DNA of 64,000 nucleotides from Pseudomonas sp. 7P_10.2_Bac1 (GCF_025465935.1 NZ_JANLNV010000094.1:62001-126000); one strand, 5' to 3'; positions 17,458 through 25,503 are shown, numbered from the stretch's first letter. Notes: generated from the sequence alone by a model not told the origin. Numbers and translations are program-made.

Positions 17458-17782
17458 GGCCGGGCATTCCTTGTTTTTATTCTGGTGTGGCTGGAGAAAC
17501 ACAAGGTGCGGGGGGCTCCAGCGCGATGTGCTTAACACTATAGCGCGTGGGATAAACGGTGGAGTTTTGGGGGGGGCGGCGAACAATCAACGCTAGGAAA
17601 GAGCGGTTTTGTGGTGCAAACAACTCGGTATGCCTGCTCCCGCAGATGGGGGCTCTAGTCAGTCAAGGCGAACCATCATGCGTCTATGGAAGCTGAATTG
17701 GATGCAAAATTATTGGGTTGCTGCGAAGAAGAGGAAAGAGTGCGAGAGAGTGGCCGGGGAGCCTGAGAACGTGGGGGGAATC
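17458..17782. other. Intergenic stretch without a recognised gene
   Basis: The 325 bp between the LysR start and tRNA-Gly carry a short open frame over 17609-17794, but it runs into the tRNA and has no homology that I recognise. Apart from the LysR promoter region I see nothing in it. Confidence 0.6.
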
Positions 17783-17856
17783 TGGAGCGGGTAGAGGGAA
17801 TCGAACCCTCAACTAAAGCTTGGGAAGCTTTCGTTTTACCACTAAACTATACCCGC
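17783..17856 (-). tRNA. tRNA-Gly (anticodon CCC)
   Basis: The 74-nt cloverleaf reads on the minus strand. Acceptor arms GCGGGTA and TACCCGC pair over 7 bp, the D-loop has AGTGGTAAAAC, the anticodon stem AAAGC/GCTTT closes the loop TTCCCAA giving anticodon CCC, and the T-arm contains GGTTCGATTCC. The discriminator base is T and CCA is encoded. Confidence 0.95.
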
Positions 17857-17963
17857 TCAAAGCGGCTAACTTTGTACCAGAACTTGGCCCTGATGAGAAG
17901 TTTTTATTCTTCAAAAGCGCATGTTCAGGCGTTTTTAAAACTCTTTTCTTGTTTTTGCCGGCG

Positions 17964-18839
17964 TTACAGCGCCATTGATGTGTGCTGTGCGGGGCTTGTA
18001 GGGAGAGGCGCTGGCGAGGTCAGGAAGTCGAGCAAGGCAATCTTGCTGATGTGGCTGGCCTGTTTGTGTTCCATGTCCAGAAAGTGCCCGGTGTTTTCCA
18101 AACAAACAAATTGGCTGTCGCGGATCGCGCAGGCGAATTGCCGTGCGTCGCTGGCTGCGGTGTATTCGTCCCACTCGCCGTTGATGAACAGTACCGGTAT
18201 ATCGATGCGTTGGGTGGCCTTGAGGTAGCACTCGGGGTCGCCGGTCAGTACTTGGTCAATATGGAAGTGCATCTGCGCGTACTCGTGTTCGGCCAGGGTG
18301 CTGACGTGCCGATAGTTGAAGCGCTTGAAGAGTGAGGGCAGGTGTTTGCCCAAGGTGTCGTTGACCAGGTTGCCGACCTGGGGGCGGTTGCGGTCTGCCA
18401 GGCATCGGCGGCCGCGCTCCAGGTAGTTGCGCATGGGCGGATTGATGAGCGGAGAAAAAGAGCTGATGACGGCTTTTTTGATGCGCTGCGGTGAACCCGC
18501 CAAGGCGGTCAATGCAGCGGTCCCACCCCACGAAAATGACAGCACATATTGCGCGTCAAAATGCGCAACCAATTCCAGCAGCACCTGGGCTTCCAGTTCT
18601 TTTGTCAGAAATTTCTGGTGCTGGTTGTGGGGTTTTGACTGACCTGCATAGGGCTGATCGTAAAGGACGACATTGAGGTGCGGATGAAGGTTTTTGACGG
18701 TTTGAGCGAACGATGCCGTGGTGGCCATCGAGCCGTTGACCAGAATGATGGTGTTTTGCGCGGTATCAGAGCGATAGAACTCGGTGTGAATTCGATATTG
18801 CCCCTGAAGGTCGAGCACAGCGATTTCGGGCTTCATCAT
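17964..18839 (-). CDS. phaG: PhaG: (R)-3-hydroxyacyl-ACP:CoA transacylase / 3-hydroxyacyl-ACP thioesterase
   Basis: A 291-residue cytoplasmic alpha/beta-hydrolase that diverts (R)-3-hydroxyacyl groups from fatty-acid synthesis to medium-chain polyhydroxyalkanoate precursors. It matches P. putida PhaG closely from the first residues (KPEIAVLDLQGQYRIHTEFY) on, and RhlA more distantly. The catalytic triad is visible: Ser103 in SFSWGG, Asp in GEWDEYT near 224 and His in TGHFLDME near 252. The ATG at 18839 has GGAG nine bases upstream; the adjacent ATG at 18836 would match the known N-terminus. It stands alone, away from pha synthase genes, as is usual in Pseudomonas. Confidence 0.93.
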   Translation of the reverse strand: MMKPEIAVLDLQGQYRIHTEFYRSDTAQNTIILVNGSMATTASFAQTVKNLHPHLNVVLYDQPYAGQSKPHNQHQKFLTKELEAQVLLELVAHFDAQYVLSFSWGGTAALTALAGSPQRIKKAVISSFSPLINPPMRNYLERGRRCLADRNRPQVGNLVNDTLGKHLPSLFKRFNYRHVSTLAEHEYAQMHFHIDQVLTGDPECYLKATQRIDIPVLFINGEWDEYTAASDARQFACAIRDSQFVCLENTGHFLDMEHKQASHISKIALLDFLTSPAPLPTSPAQHTSMAL

Positions 18840-18913
18840 GGCGTCTGACTCCAGTGAATCGAGCGTCTGTCAGACTGATAATGCGCTGTGATTGTGACAA
18901 GCAGGCGTGGCCT

Positions 18914-19624
18914 TTAAACCGCTGGTCCGGGCTTGAAACAGGCAACTTCCCGGGCTGTCAGCGCGCGGTATTCACCGGGGGCGAGTTGGCTGTCCAGCAG
19001 CAATGGACCAATGCGTTCACGGTGCAGGCGTACGACCTTATTGTCGAAGTAGCCAAACATGCGTTTAACCTGGTGATAGCGGCCTTCCACAATGCTTAAA
19101 CGCGCCGAGCGTGGGCCGAGCAGTTCAAGCGTGGCGGGCAGGGTGGTCAGGTCCTCGTAGGCGAAGTACACGCCCTGTTCGAACCGGGTGATGTAGTCGT
19201 CCGTGATTTCTTGTTCAGTCTCGACGTAGTACACCTTGGGCAGCTTGGTCTGTGGTTGCGTCAGGTGGCGAGACCAGTGGCCATCATTGGTGATGAGCAT
19301 CAAGCCACTGGTGTTGAAGTCCAGTCGACCGGCGATATGCAGGTCGTGTTTGTCAGCCTCGTCGAGCAGATCCAGCACCGTCGGGTGCTCCGGGTCCTGA
19401 GTGGCGCTGACGCAGCCGGGCGGCTTGTGCAGCATGAAGTAGCGTGCAGGCTTGCCGGCCTGCAACAGCTGGTCATCCACTTCAACCCGGCTGAATTCTC
19501 GAACGTCATGGTGCGGGTCAGACACGGTCTGGCCATCCACCCGCACACGTCTTTCAATCAGCAACAGGCGTGCCTGCTGGCGGTTGAACTGGGGATGGTT
19601 GCTCAGAAAACGGTCTACGCGCAT
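18914..19624 (-). CDS. RsuA-family rRNA pseudouridine synthase
   Basis: A 236-residue enzyme that isomerises uridine to pseudouridine in rRNA. The N-terminal S4 RNA-binding domain (residues 1-45, MRVDRFLSNHPQF) precedes the catalytic domain with the aspartate in AGRLDFNTSGLMLITNDG near residue 102 and the late motif EGRYHQVKRMFG near 179. The RsuA family includes the enzyme for 16S U516; whether this is that enzyme or a paralogue cannot be decided here. Confidence 0.9.
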   Translation of the reverse strand: MRVDRFLSNHPQFNRQQARLLLIERRVRVDGQTVSDPHHDVREFSRVEVDDQLLQAGKPARYFMLHKPPGCVSATQDPEHPTVLDLLDEADKHDLHIAGRLDFNTSGLMLITNDGHWSRHLTQPQTKLPKVYYVETEQEITDDYITRFEQGVYFAYEDLTTLPATLELLGPRSARLSIVEGRYHQVKRMFGYFDNKVVRLHRERIGPLLLDSQLAPGEYRALTAREVACFKPGPAV

Positions 19625-19657
19625 AACGAATAATCACAGGAAGTACAGGCGTGCATC

Positions 19658-19879
19658 TTACGCGAGGTGTTCAGGGGGCGCTGGAGGCAATTGGCTGAGC
19701 ACATCGGCGCAGCGCGGGCACAGGCAGGCGCTGTTGCGTTGTTCGAGGGGCAAGGCCTGGAGGATCTCAGGCGCAATGCTGATGCTGTAACACCAGCAGG
19801 GCTGATGCTCGGTTTGCGCACTGGCCAGGGAGCAGTCATTGCGTGCACCACAGGCAGGGCAGAGGTCGGGGGCTGTCAT
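19658..19879 (-). CDS. Cysteine-rich CWC family protein
   Basis: A 73-residue protein with cysteines in CPACG, DCSLA, PCWCYS and CLCPRCAD. The CWC motif that names the family is present. Such proteins are probably small zinc-binding factors of unknown role, often beside an RsuA-type pseudouridine synthase in Pseudomonas. It is 33 bp upstream of the pseudouridine synthase gene and likely co-transcribed with it. Confidence 0.85.
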   Translation of the reverse strand: MTAPDLCPACGARNDCSLASAQTEHQPCWCYSISIAPEILQALPLEQRNSACLCPRCADVLSQLPPAPPEHLA

Positions 19880-20073
19880 GTCGGGATGTCCGTGGGGTCG
19901 CTGGCGTCGGGGCCTATTGTATGCCTTGTGCAGGGCTTGTCCGCTGGTCAGGCGGTTATTTCTTCAGGGCACTGAATCTGCTTTTCGCGGTCATAGAAAG
20001 GGTCAGGCAGCCTTGCTGTCTGCCGCCGTCCAGCGCCGCTGGAGCGTGCCCTTTCGCGGTCCAGGAGGCCGCC

Positions 20074-20325
20074 ATGTTCCGACGTCTACTCTCTATTGTT
20101 GTATTGGGTTTGGCTGTGTCTGCATGTGTTCCGTACAACTCGGGCTACAGCGTTTATCGCTCTGAGGTGTATACGGTGCCAACGCCTTATTACTACGGCG
20201 TTTACCACCCTTATTATGTTTATCCGCATCCCTACTATGTTCCGGCGCCCCACTACTGGGGGCCTTCGTATGGGTATCACTATGGCTATGGAGGAGGGTA
20301 TGGCCGAGGGTGGGGAGGCCGATAA
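20074..20325 (+). CDS. Tyrosine-rich small lipoprotein
   Basis: An 83-residue exported protein. The ATG at 20074 is chosen for the AGGAGG nine bases upstream and because it gives a clean signal peptide with lipobox VSAC near residue 18. The mature part is dominated by Tyr, Pro, His and Gly (YYYGVYHPYYVYPHPYY and a GYGGGYGRGWGGR tail). No enzyme domain is visible. It may be a surface-exposed or peptidoglycan-facing lipoprotein; the function is unknown. Confidence 0.75.
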   Translation: MFRRLLSIVVLGLAVSACVPYNSGYSVYRSEVYTVPTPYYYGVYHPYYVYPHPYYVPAPHYWGPSYGYHYGYGGGYGRGWGGR

Positions 20326-20352
20326 ACCACTGAGTGAATAAGTGTACGAACT

Positions 20353-20397
20353 CCTGCAGCCCAGGCTGGCGTGCGCGTCGTCGGCCTGGGCTGCAGG
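20353..20397. terminator. Long hairpin after the lipoprotein gene
   Basis: CCTGCAGCCCAGGC and its complement pair over 14 bp around a 17-base loop, 27 bp after the lipoprotein stop. There is no T-run, so it may be a rho-independent-like mRNA end or a stabiliser. Confidence 0.55.
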
Positions 20398-20465
20398 ATA
20401 TTGATCAATTGACAATGGAGGCGCGCTTTCTTAGTGTCCGCGGCATTGTTTTTAAGGGTGTAGCC

Positions 20466-21158
20466 ATGACGTCGGATGATCGTATAAAACTTGAGGCTGT
20501 CTGGAAGCAGGCTTTACGTGAGGAGTTCGATGAACCCTACATGGATGAGCTGCGCGAGTTTTTGCGCCAGGAGCATGCCGCAGGCAAGGAGATCTACCCG
20601 CCCGGGCCACTGATCTTCAATGCGCTGAACTCAACCCCGCTGAACAAAATCAAAGTGGTCATCCTCGGGCAAGATCCGTATCACGGACCTGGCCAGGCGC
20701 ACGGTTTGTGCTTCTCCGTTCAGCCGGGTATCGCTGTGCCACCTTCGCTGGTCAATATCTATAAAGAACTCAAGCGTGATTTGAATATTGATATCGCGTC
20801 TCACGGCTGTTTGCAGTCCTGGGCAGATCAGGGCGTGTTGCTGCTCAATACGACGATGACCGTTGAGCGAGGGATTGCCGCCTCGCATGCCAAAAAAGGG
20901 TGGGAGCGTTTCACCGATCGCATTATTCAAGTGGTCAGCGAGCAGAACCCCAAACTGGTGTTTTTGCTCTGGGGCGCCCATGCGCAGAGCAAGCAAAAGT
21001 TGATCGATGCGACCAAGCACCTGGTGCTGACCTCCGTACACCCGTCGCCGCTGTCGGCTTATCGGGGTTTTATCGGCAATGGGCACTTCAGTCGGGCCAA
21101 CAAGTTTCTTGAGCAGAATGGCCTGACCCCGATCGACTGGAAATTACCGCCTGTTTGA
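20466..21158 (+). CDS. ung: Uracil-DNA glycosylase
   Basis: A 230-residue family 1 DNA repair enzyme that removes uracil from DNA. The water-activating motif GQDPYHGPGQAHG contains Asp70, and the DNA-intercalating/His motif HPSPLSAYRGF is near residue 193; LLLNTTMTVE is the uracil-pocket segment. The start at 20466 (MTSDDRIKLE) gives the family length, while a longer frame upstream would run through the hairpin. Confidence 0.96.
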   Translation: MTSDDRIKLEAVWKQALREEFDEPYMDELREFLRQEHAAGKEIYPPGPLIFNALNSTPLNKIKVVILGQDPYHGPGQAHGLCFSVQPGIAVPPSLVNIYKELKRDLNIDIASHGCLQSWADQGVLLLNTTMTVERGIAASHAKKGWERFTDRIIQVVSEQNPKLVFLLWGAHAQSKQKLIDATKHLVLTSVHPSPLSAYRGFIGNGHFSRANKFLEQNGLTPIDWKLPPV

Positions 21159-21178
21159 TCTGGGCTCACACGCCGTTG

Positions 21179-21205
21179 GCACACCAGGTCATGCGCCTGG
21201 TGTGC
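21179..21205. terminator. Hairpin between convergent ung and the phage-remnant genes
   Basis: GCACACCAGG-TCATGCG-CCTGGTGTGC forms a 10-bp perfect stem after the ung stop and before the convergent gene at 21236. It probably ends ung transcription. Confidence 0.65.
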
Positions 21206-21235
21206 TGAGGCGCAATGACCTGAGCCGAACTTGGA

Positions 21236-21595
21236 TCAGACCAGGCGCAAGCGACAGTTATCGGGCGCTTCAATCACTCTGCCGACTATTGCTGCGACAG
21301 GCACAGCCCAGGTCATGCCGTTGGCTGGGTCGGTAATCACAGCGAGCGTATCGCTGCTGGCACTGACGTCCAGACGTCGTCGTTCATGAATGGTTTTTAA
21401 ATCGCCATAGGCATGACTGACCAGCTTTTCCGCAAGCGCTGTGCTTAATTCAAACGTCGTGACCAAATACCGAACGGCCTTGCAAAAAAGCACCTGATCG
21501 TTACCGGGGTGCTGAGCCTGATAACGTTGCAAGAACACCAGCGCAGCTTGCTGAAGGTAGGGGGGATCTTCGATTTGCGAATAAATAAGAGTCAT
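21236..21595 (-). CDS. Hypothetical protein coupled to the Ogr-type gene
   Basis: A 119-residue soluble protein with no domain that I recognise. It is mostly helical in look (PPYLQQAALVFLQRYQAQ) with a conserved-looking C-terminal part around ITDPANGMTWAVPVAAIVGR. Its ATG overlaps the stop of the Ogr-type zinc-finger gene by 4 bp, so both are made together. I infer a phage-derived accessory origin from this linkage only. Confidence 0.7.
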   Translation of the reverse strand: MTLIYSQIEDPPYLQQAALVFLQRYQAQHPGNDQVLFCKAVRYLVTTFELSTALAEKLVSHAYGDLKTIHERRRLDVSASSDTLAVITDPANGMTWAVPVAAIVGRVIEAPDNCRLRLV

Positions 21596-21861
21596 GCGCG
21601 GGCGCCCTCGGCAGTATTTTTTTCGGAGGGTAGCGCCGCTTGGCGCAACTCCTGATTGACACCCGGCAGGCGCACGTCCGGGTTCGGCATGCCACTGGGA
21701 GACAGCTCATGGGTCATTTCAAATTCTGCCCTGACTGACCAGCCGCAGGCTTCGGTTGTGCATTGCAAATAAGCGACGCGTAAGAAGATATGTCGACCTT
21801 CGCTGGTGCGAATACGCATTCTGCTTAAGCAATGCGGACAAACCATTTTATAGGTGCTCAT
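21592..21861 (-). CDS. Ogr/Delta-like zinc-finger transcription activator
   Basis: An 89-residue protein starting at the ATG at 21861, which has GGAG nine bases before it. It carries the Ogr/Delta pattern: CPHC near residue 8, then Cys-x5-Cys in QCTTEACGW, forming one zinc site, with the typical EFEMTHELSPSGMPNP after it. In phage P2 and its satellites, Ogr and Delta switch on late genes by contacting the RNA polymerase alpha subunit. No late operon is left nearby, so it may act on resident P2-like elements elsewhere or be a relic. Confidence 0.85.
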   Translation of the reverse strand: MSTYKMVCPHCLSRMRIRTSEGRHIFLRVAYLQCTTEACGWSVRAEFEMTHELSPSGMPNPDVRLPGVNQELRQAALPSEKNTAEGARA

Positions 21862-22144
21862 GACTGACTCCAATTGAACTATTGTTGTGTGCTCGTTTGA
21901 ATAAGCACGTTAATTTCAAAGAAAGATCAATCCGTTGATCATGCAGGCTGACACCATATGTCTGGGTTAGTCAGTTTTTTGATGATGAGTAATCCTTTTT
22001 AACTGTTCTTGTAAGAATGATGACTCCGGATAAGTAATCTTTTTTTCTGGTTTTCTTTATGTGTTTGTTTTTTCCTGGTTGGCTGTTTAAATAGTCTTTT
22101 ATTTTGATGAGAAATGTTACATATCTATAACTAAAAAATACTCA
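21862..22144. promoter_or_regulatory. AT-rich divergent control region of the phage remnant
   Basis: The 283 bp between the divergent ogr-type and repressor genes are visibly richer in A and T than the neighbours, with several T-rich runs. It should hold both promoters and repressor operators. I do not see a clear operator repeat. Confidence 0.5.
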
Positions 22145-22618
22145 ATGCGCGTAAATTCTGCCAAAAAACACAACAATGTCAAATTGGAAAAATTCAAATT
22201 GAGTAGCAGTAAATCGATTGAAATACTTGGACGGTTGAAAAAAATAACCCGCGTTAAAACAGACTCCGGGCTTTCTGAGGTGCTGGGAGTAAGCCCGCAA
22301 ACACTCAGTAGCTGGAAAGGCCGTGATCGCATTCCTTACTCGGTATGTATGGAACTTGCCAGCGCACATGGTGTCTCGCTTGACTGGCTATTTGGTGGTC
22401 TGGGTCCAATGTTATTGCAGTCGCCGGCGACGGTGGTTGAATCCGTGGGCAGGCTGTCGGAACATGAGCGAAAAATGGTATTGATGTTTCGAGCATTAAA
22501 ACGCTCCGATCAACGCGTTGTGTATAAAGTGGCCGAAGAAAAACAACAGCTTTATCTGTTGCTTCGTCAAGTTGAAGAGCTGTCAGCCCGTCTTGAGTAT
22601 GATGCCGCTCGCCATTAG
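22145..22618 (+). CDS. Phage CI-type repressor N-terminal domain protein
   Basis: A 157-residue DNA-binding protein. The helix-turn-helix lies at about residues 25-80 (RVKTDSGLSEVLGVSPQTLS, SWKGRDRIPYSVCMELASAH), as in the Bacteriophage CI repressor N-terminal family, ending with GVSLDWLFGGLGP. The C-terminal part is a helical segment (KVAEEKQQLYLLLRQVEEL) with no LexA-like peptidase domain, so it should not be self-cleaved. The start has no good ribosome-binding site and an internal start is possible. It is divergent from the ogr-type gene and convergent with the holin gene. Confidence 0.82.
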   Translation: MRVNSAKKHNNVKLEKFKLSSSKSIEILGRLKKITRVKTDSGLSEVLGVSPQTLSSWKGRDRIPYSVCMELASAHGVSLDWLFGGLGPMLLQSPATVVESVGRLSEHERKMVLMFRALKRSDQRVVYKVAEEKQQLYLLLRQVEELSARLEYDAARH

Positions 22619-22619
22619 T

Positions 22620-22970
22620 TTATTTGGGCCCTTTGAAACGTCGCAGGACATCGGCAATATCTACAGTGTTGACCCAAATCATGAGTTTTATGCTGATAGG
22701 TATGACCACCAGTGCGCAAATAAATGCCGTGACGCCCACGGATAAACCGTTTAAATATGGCAGGGCAACAGGGGTGAATAAATAACCGACGCAGGCGCTC
22801 AGCAGAAAGGAGCCTACGTGTTGCCAGCCTTTGAGAGACCTGCGTGTACTGGTGACCACCCACGCCCCGAGAGAGGCCCCAAATAGTGCATCACGGTCGA
22901 TCATCGCGATAATCGGAAGCCCTATTTCCAGATACCGGTACAAAGCCGAACTAATCATTTCATTCGTCAT
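22620..22970 (-). CDS. Putative phage holin
   Basis: A protein of about 116 residues from the ATG at 22970; the frame extends further upstream but only because it runs through the gpL sequence. It has the Phage_holin_8 look: IGLPIIAMIDRDALFGASLG, STRRSLKGWQHVGSF, then two further hydrophobic segments (LSACVGYLFTPVAL, GVTAFICALVVIPISI). Holins make the membrane holes that start lysis. No endolysin or spanin gene is next to it, so it is probably a relic of a P2-like lysis module or a re-used membrane protein. Confidence 0.75.
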   Translation of the reverse strand: MTNEMISSALYRYLEIGLPIIAMIDRDALFGASLGAWVVTSTRRSLKGWQHVGSFLLSACVGYLFTPVALPYLNGLSVGVTAFICALVVIPISIKLMIWVNTVDIADVLRRFKGPK

Positions 22971-23370
22971 GATGTCGGTACTCATGCGTGAACAAATGGA
23001 GGGCAGGCGGCTCATCCAGAGAACAGCGGCGTCCGCACTTTGCAATTTTAAAATACTGATAAAGCTCAATGGCTGCGGCGGCTTCAATAGCGCAAAGGTA
23101 GTGAGCCACCAACACGGAACAATTATTGATAGTGGGGGCGGGGACTTCTTCTAAATACCCATAACCTTGTTGCTGAACATGCTGCTGCCACACGATCAGT
23201 GCTTTATTGACGGTGGCAGTTGCTCCATGCGCTGCTGTTTTAAGTTGCCCGTCACTGATACTTGAGCTCAGGGACAGGGCCTTCCTGAGCGATGTCAAGT
23301 TAATGGGGGGCCAAAACGCATCATCGCTGGTGCGGTCTGTGAGTGAGAGAGAGGCTGTTGATAGGCTCAT
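22960..23370 (-). pseudogene. P2 GpL-like head completion protein, C-terminus replaced
   Basis: A 136-residue frame starting at the ATG at 23370 with AAGGA upstream. Residues up to about 105 match the P2 GpL head-completion family: DAFWPPINLTSLRKALSL, ATVNKALIVWQQHVQQQGYG, LEEVPAPTINNCSVLVAHY. After ELYQYF the usual C-terminal segment is missing; an unrelated basic tail (KCGRRCSLDEPP) runs into the holin start. This looks like an internal deletion that removed the end of gpL and the next tail gene and joined it to the holin. In P2 the protein fills the capsid portal region; here no capsid genes remain. Confidence 0.7.
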
Positions 23371-23404
23371 GATTATAGTCCTTGGCAAGCCTTTTTATTG
23401 CCCG

Positions 23405-23674
23405 CTAAGGCAGCAGCGGCATACCGAGCTTAAAGGCTTTGATGATGGCGGCGTGACGCGACGTGACGCCGAATTTCATTCGTACATTGGCGATATGAAA
23501 ATTGATCGTTGTTTCTGATCTGTTCAGTATGAGCGCTACCTCGGCACTGGTTTTTCCTTGGGCACACCAACTGAGGACTTCATGTTCCTTTGGCGTTAAA
23601 GAGGGTATGAAATCAGGCGATGTTGACGGTGTATCCAGCGACAGAGGTCGCTTGGGAAAACTGCGCTTATTCAT
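23405..23674 (-). CDS. Lone LuxR-type DNA-binding domain protein
   Basis: An 89-residue protein starting at 23674 with AAGG before the ATG. After a short Pro/Ser-rich head it consists only of a GerE/LuxR helix-turn-helix: LTPKEHEVLSWCAQGKTSAE, VALILNRSETTINFHIANVR, MKFGVTSRHAA. There is no autoinducer or receiver domain. The sequence is like the C-terminus of quorum-sensing LuxR solos, so it may be a truncated LuxR or an effector-free regulator. It is upstream of, and co-directional with, the gpL/holin genes, with 34 bp to gpL, and may control them. Confidence 0.8.
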   Translation of the reverse strand: MNKRSFPKRPLSLDTPSTSPDFIPSLTPKEHEVLSWCAQGKTSAEVALILNRSETTINFHIANVRMKFGVTSRHAAIIKAFKLGMPLLP

Positions 23675-23987
23675 ATGTTGCCCTTGCATTGAGGCGTGTG
23701 CCGGACCAGAAAATTATTCTTGAGGTGCTAAAAATAATCGGTCTTATAACGACTCAACAACGTGGCAAGGTTGTAGGAATGTCCATGACAGTAATGGAAT
23801 TTTCCTACGTGGTTGTGTGGGTTTTAAATATTGGCTGGAAAAGGTGTTTAAGCTGATTACGCACGAGTGGGTGGTCAGCCGGTTGCCTGACGAACAGGGC
23901 GCCCGTCAGGCGTTGTACTTGGTTGCCATAAAGGCAACCGCCAGTCAGGGCGACTGGCGGTGTTTCTCGCAACCTTTAATGCCTGAT
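23675..23987. other. Intergenic region with hairpins
   Basis: The 313 bp between the LuxR-type gene and the tctA stop hold the promoter region of the former and three hairpins near the tctA end, described separately. Two short open frames here have no recognisable relatives. Confidence 0.55.
23885..23962 (-). terminator. Hairpin cluster after tctA
   Basis: Three inverted repeats stand in a row: GCCTGACG/CGTCAGGC (23885-23911), GGTTGCC-ATAAA-GGCAACC (23921-23939) and ACCGCCAGTC/GACTGGCGGT (23938-23962). The last is 26 bp after the tctA stop and is the likely terminator of the tct operon, though its T-run is short. Confidence 0.6.
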
Positions 23988-25502
23988 TCAGGCATTGGCT
24001 GCGGTGTGACGTTTGGCGCTGCGCTTGCGCCAGATGCGCACGATAGGGAACATCAGCATCACGGCAGTCAGGCCCCAGACACTCATGGTGATCGGGCTGG
24101 CCCACAGGATTTCCAGTGCACCGTTGGAAATCGACAGCGCACGACGCAGGTTCTGTTCCATCAAGCCACCCAGGATAAAGCCCAGCAGCACCGGCGACAG
24201 TGGGAAGTCGAGCTTGCGCAGGATGTAACCGAAGATGCCGATGGCGATCATCAGGAACAAGTCAAAGGTGGTTGCGTGAACGGCATACACGCCAATCGCA
24301 GTGATGATGGCAATCACCGGCACCAGCGCCCAGTTCGGCACGGCCAGAATACGGGTGAAGATGCGGATCATCGGGATGTTGAGGATCACCAGCATGATGT
24401 TGGCGATGAACAACGAAGCGATCAGACCCCAGACGATGTCCGGCTGCTGTTCAAACAGCAATGGGCCGGGGGTGATGTTGTACAGCGACAGCGCGCCGAT
24501 CATCACTGCCGTGGTGCCGGAACCCGGTACGCCGAGTGTCAGCATCGGTACCAGTGCGCCGCAAGCGGATGCGCCGATAGCGGTTTCCGGGGCTGCCAGG
24601 CCACGCGAGTCACCTTGACCGAATGTGCCTGAGGCACCGGCCAGACGTTTCTCCGTCATGTAGGCCACTGCACTGGCCAATGTTGCACCGGCACCTGGCA
24701 GCACGCCCATGATGAAGCCCAGCAAGCCGCAGCGGATGTTCACCACGAACACGGCGGAGGCTTCTTTAAAGTTGAACAGCATACGGCCAGTGGCTTTCAC
24801 GGCTTCCTGGCCGCGATGGGTTTTTTCCAGCAACAGCAGAATCTCGCTGATGGAAAACAGCCCGAGCACCAACACGACAAACTGGATGCCGTCAGTCAGG
24901 TGGATGTTATCGCCAGTGAAACGGTACACACCGCTGTTGGCATCGATCCCGACGCTCGACAGAAACAGGCCGATCAGAGCGGCAATAAAGGTCTTGAGCG
25001 GTCGATCGCCAGCCATGCCGCCGAGGCAGACAATTGCGAACACCATTAGCACAAAGTATTCGGCCGGGCCGAAGGCAATCGCCCATTTGGCCAGCAGCGG
25101 AGCAAACAGCACCATGCCGCAGGTGGCAATGAATGCACCGATGAACGAGCTCCAGGCCGAGAGCGACAACGCCACGCCGGCCAGGCCTTTACGGGCCATT
25201 GGGTAGCCGTCCAGGGTTGTCATGACAGTCGATGCTTCGCCGGGGATGTTCAGCAAAATAGAGCTGATACGCCCGCCGTATTCGCAGCCCAGGTACACCG
25301 CAGCCAGCAAGATAAGCGCCGATTCAGGCGGCAGACCGAGGGCGAAGGCAATCGGGATCAGCAGGGCCACGCCGTTGATCGGGCCGAGGCCGGGGAGCAG
25401 GCCGACCACGGTGCCGATCAAGGTGCCGCACAGTGCAGTAACCAGGTTGTAAGGGCTGAGCGCGACGCCGAAGCCCTGGCCCAAATAGCTAAAAGTATCC
25501 AT
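23988..25502 (-). CDS. tctA: Tripartite tricarboxylate transporter permease TctA
   Basis: A large inner-membrane permease of 504 residues with about twelve hydrophobic helices. The start at 25502 (MDTFSYLGQG) fits the family; a longer frame overlaps tctB. TctA signatures include GLLPGLGPINGVALLIPIAF and GGRISSILLNIPGEASTVMT near the N-terminus, and ALVPMLTLGVPGSGTTAVMI near the middle. It forms the channel of a tripartite carrier for citrate-like tricarboxylates, using the periplasmic TctC protein. It follows tctB by one base. Confidence 0.95.
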   Translation of the reverse strand: MDTFSYLGQGFGVALSPYNLVTALCGTLIGTVVGLLPGLGPINGVALLIPIAFALGLPPESALILLAAVYLGCEYGGRISSILLNIPGEASTVMTTLDGYPMARKGLAGVALSLSAWSSFIGAFIATCGMVLFAPLLAKWAIAFGPAEYFVLMVFAIVCLGGMAGDRPLKTFIAALIGLFLSSVGIDANSGVYRFTGDNIHLTDGIQFVVLVLGLFSISEILLLLEKTHRGQEAVKATGRMLFNFKEASAVFVVNIRCGLLGFIMGVLPGAGATLASAVAYMTEKRLAGASGTFGQGDSRGLAAPETAIGASACGALVPMLTLGVPGSGTTAVMIGALSLYNITPGPLLFEQQPDIVWGLIASLFIANIMLVILNIPMIRIFTRILAVPNWALVPVIAIITAIGVYAVHATTFDLFLMIAIGIFGYILRKLDFPLSPVLLGFILGGLMEQNLRRALSISNGALEILWASPITMSVWGLTAVMLMFPIVRIWRKRSAKRHTAANA

Positions 25503-25503
25503 A

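Noticed and set aside
17609..17794. 61-residue frame before tRNA-Gly
   Set aside because: It runs into the tRNA gene, has no good ribosome-binding site and no recognisable similarity.
21236..23674. Tailocin (R-type pyocin) cluster
   Set aside because: No tail sheath, tube, baseplate or fibre genes and no prtN/prtR pair; only regulators, holin and a head-completion fragment remain.
23817..24632. 271-residue frame crossing the tctA end
   Set aside because: Mostly antisense to tctA, with Gln/His/Asp-rich shadow composition; the non-overlapping first part has no relatives that I know.
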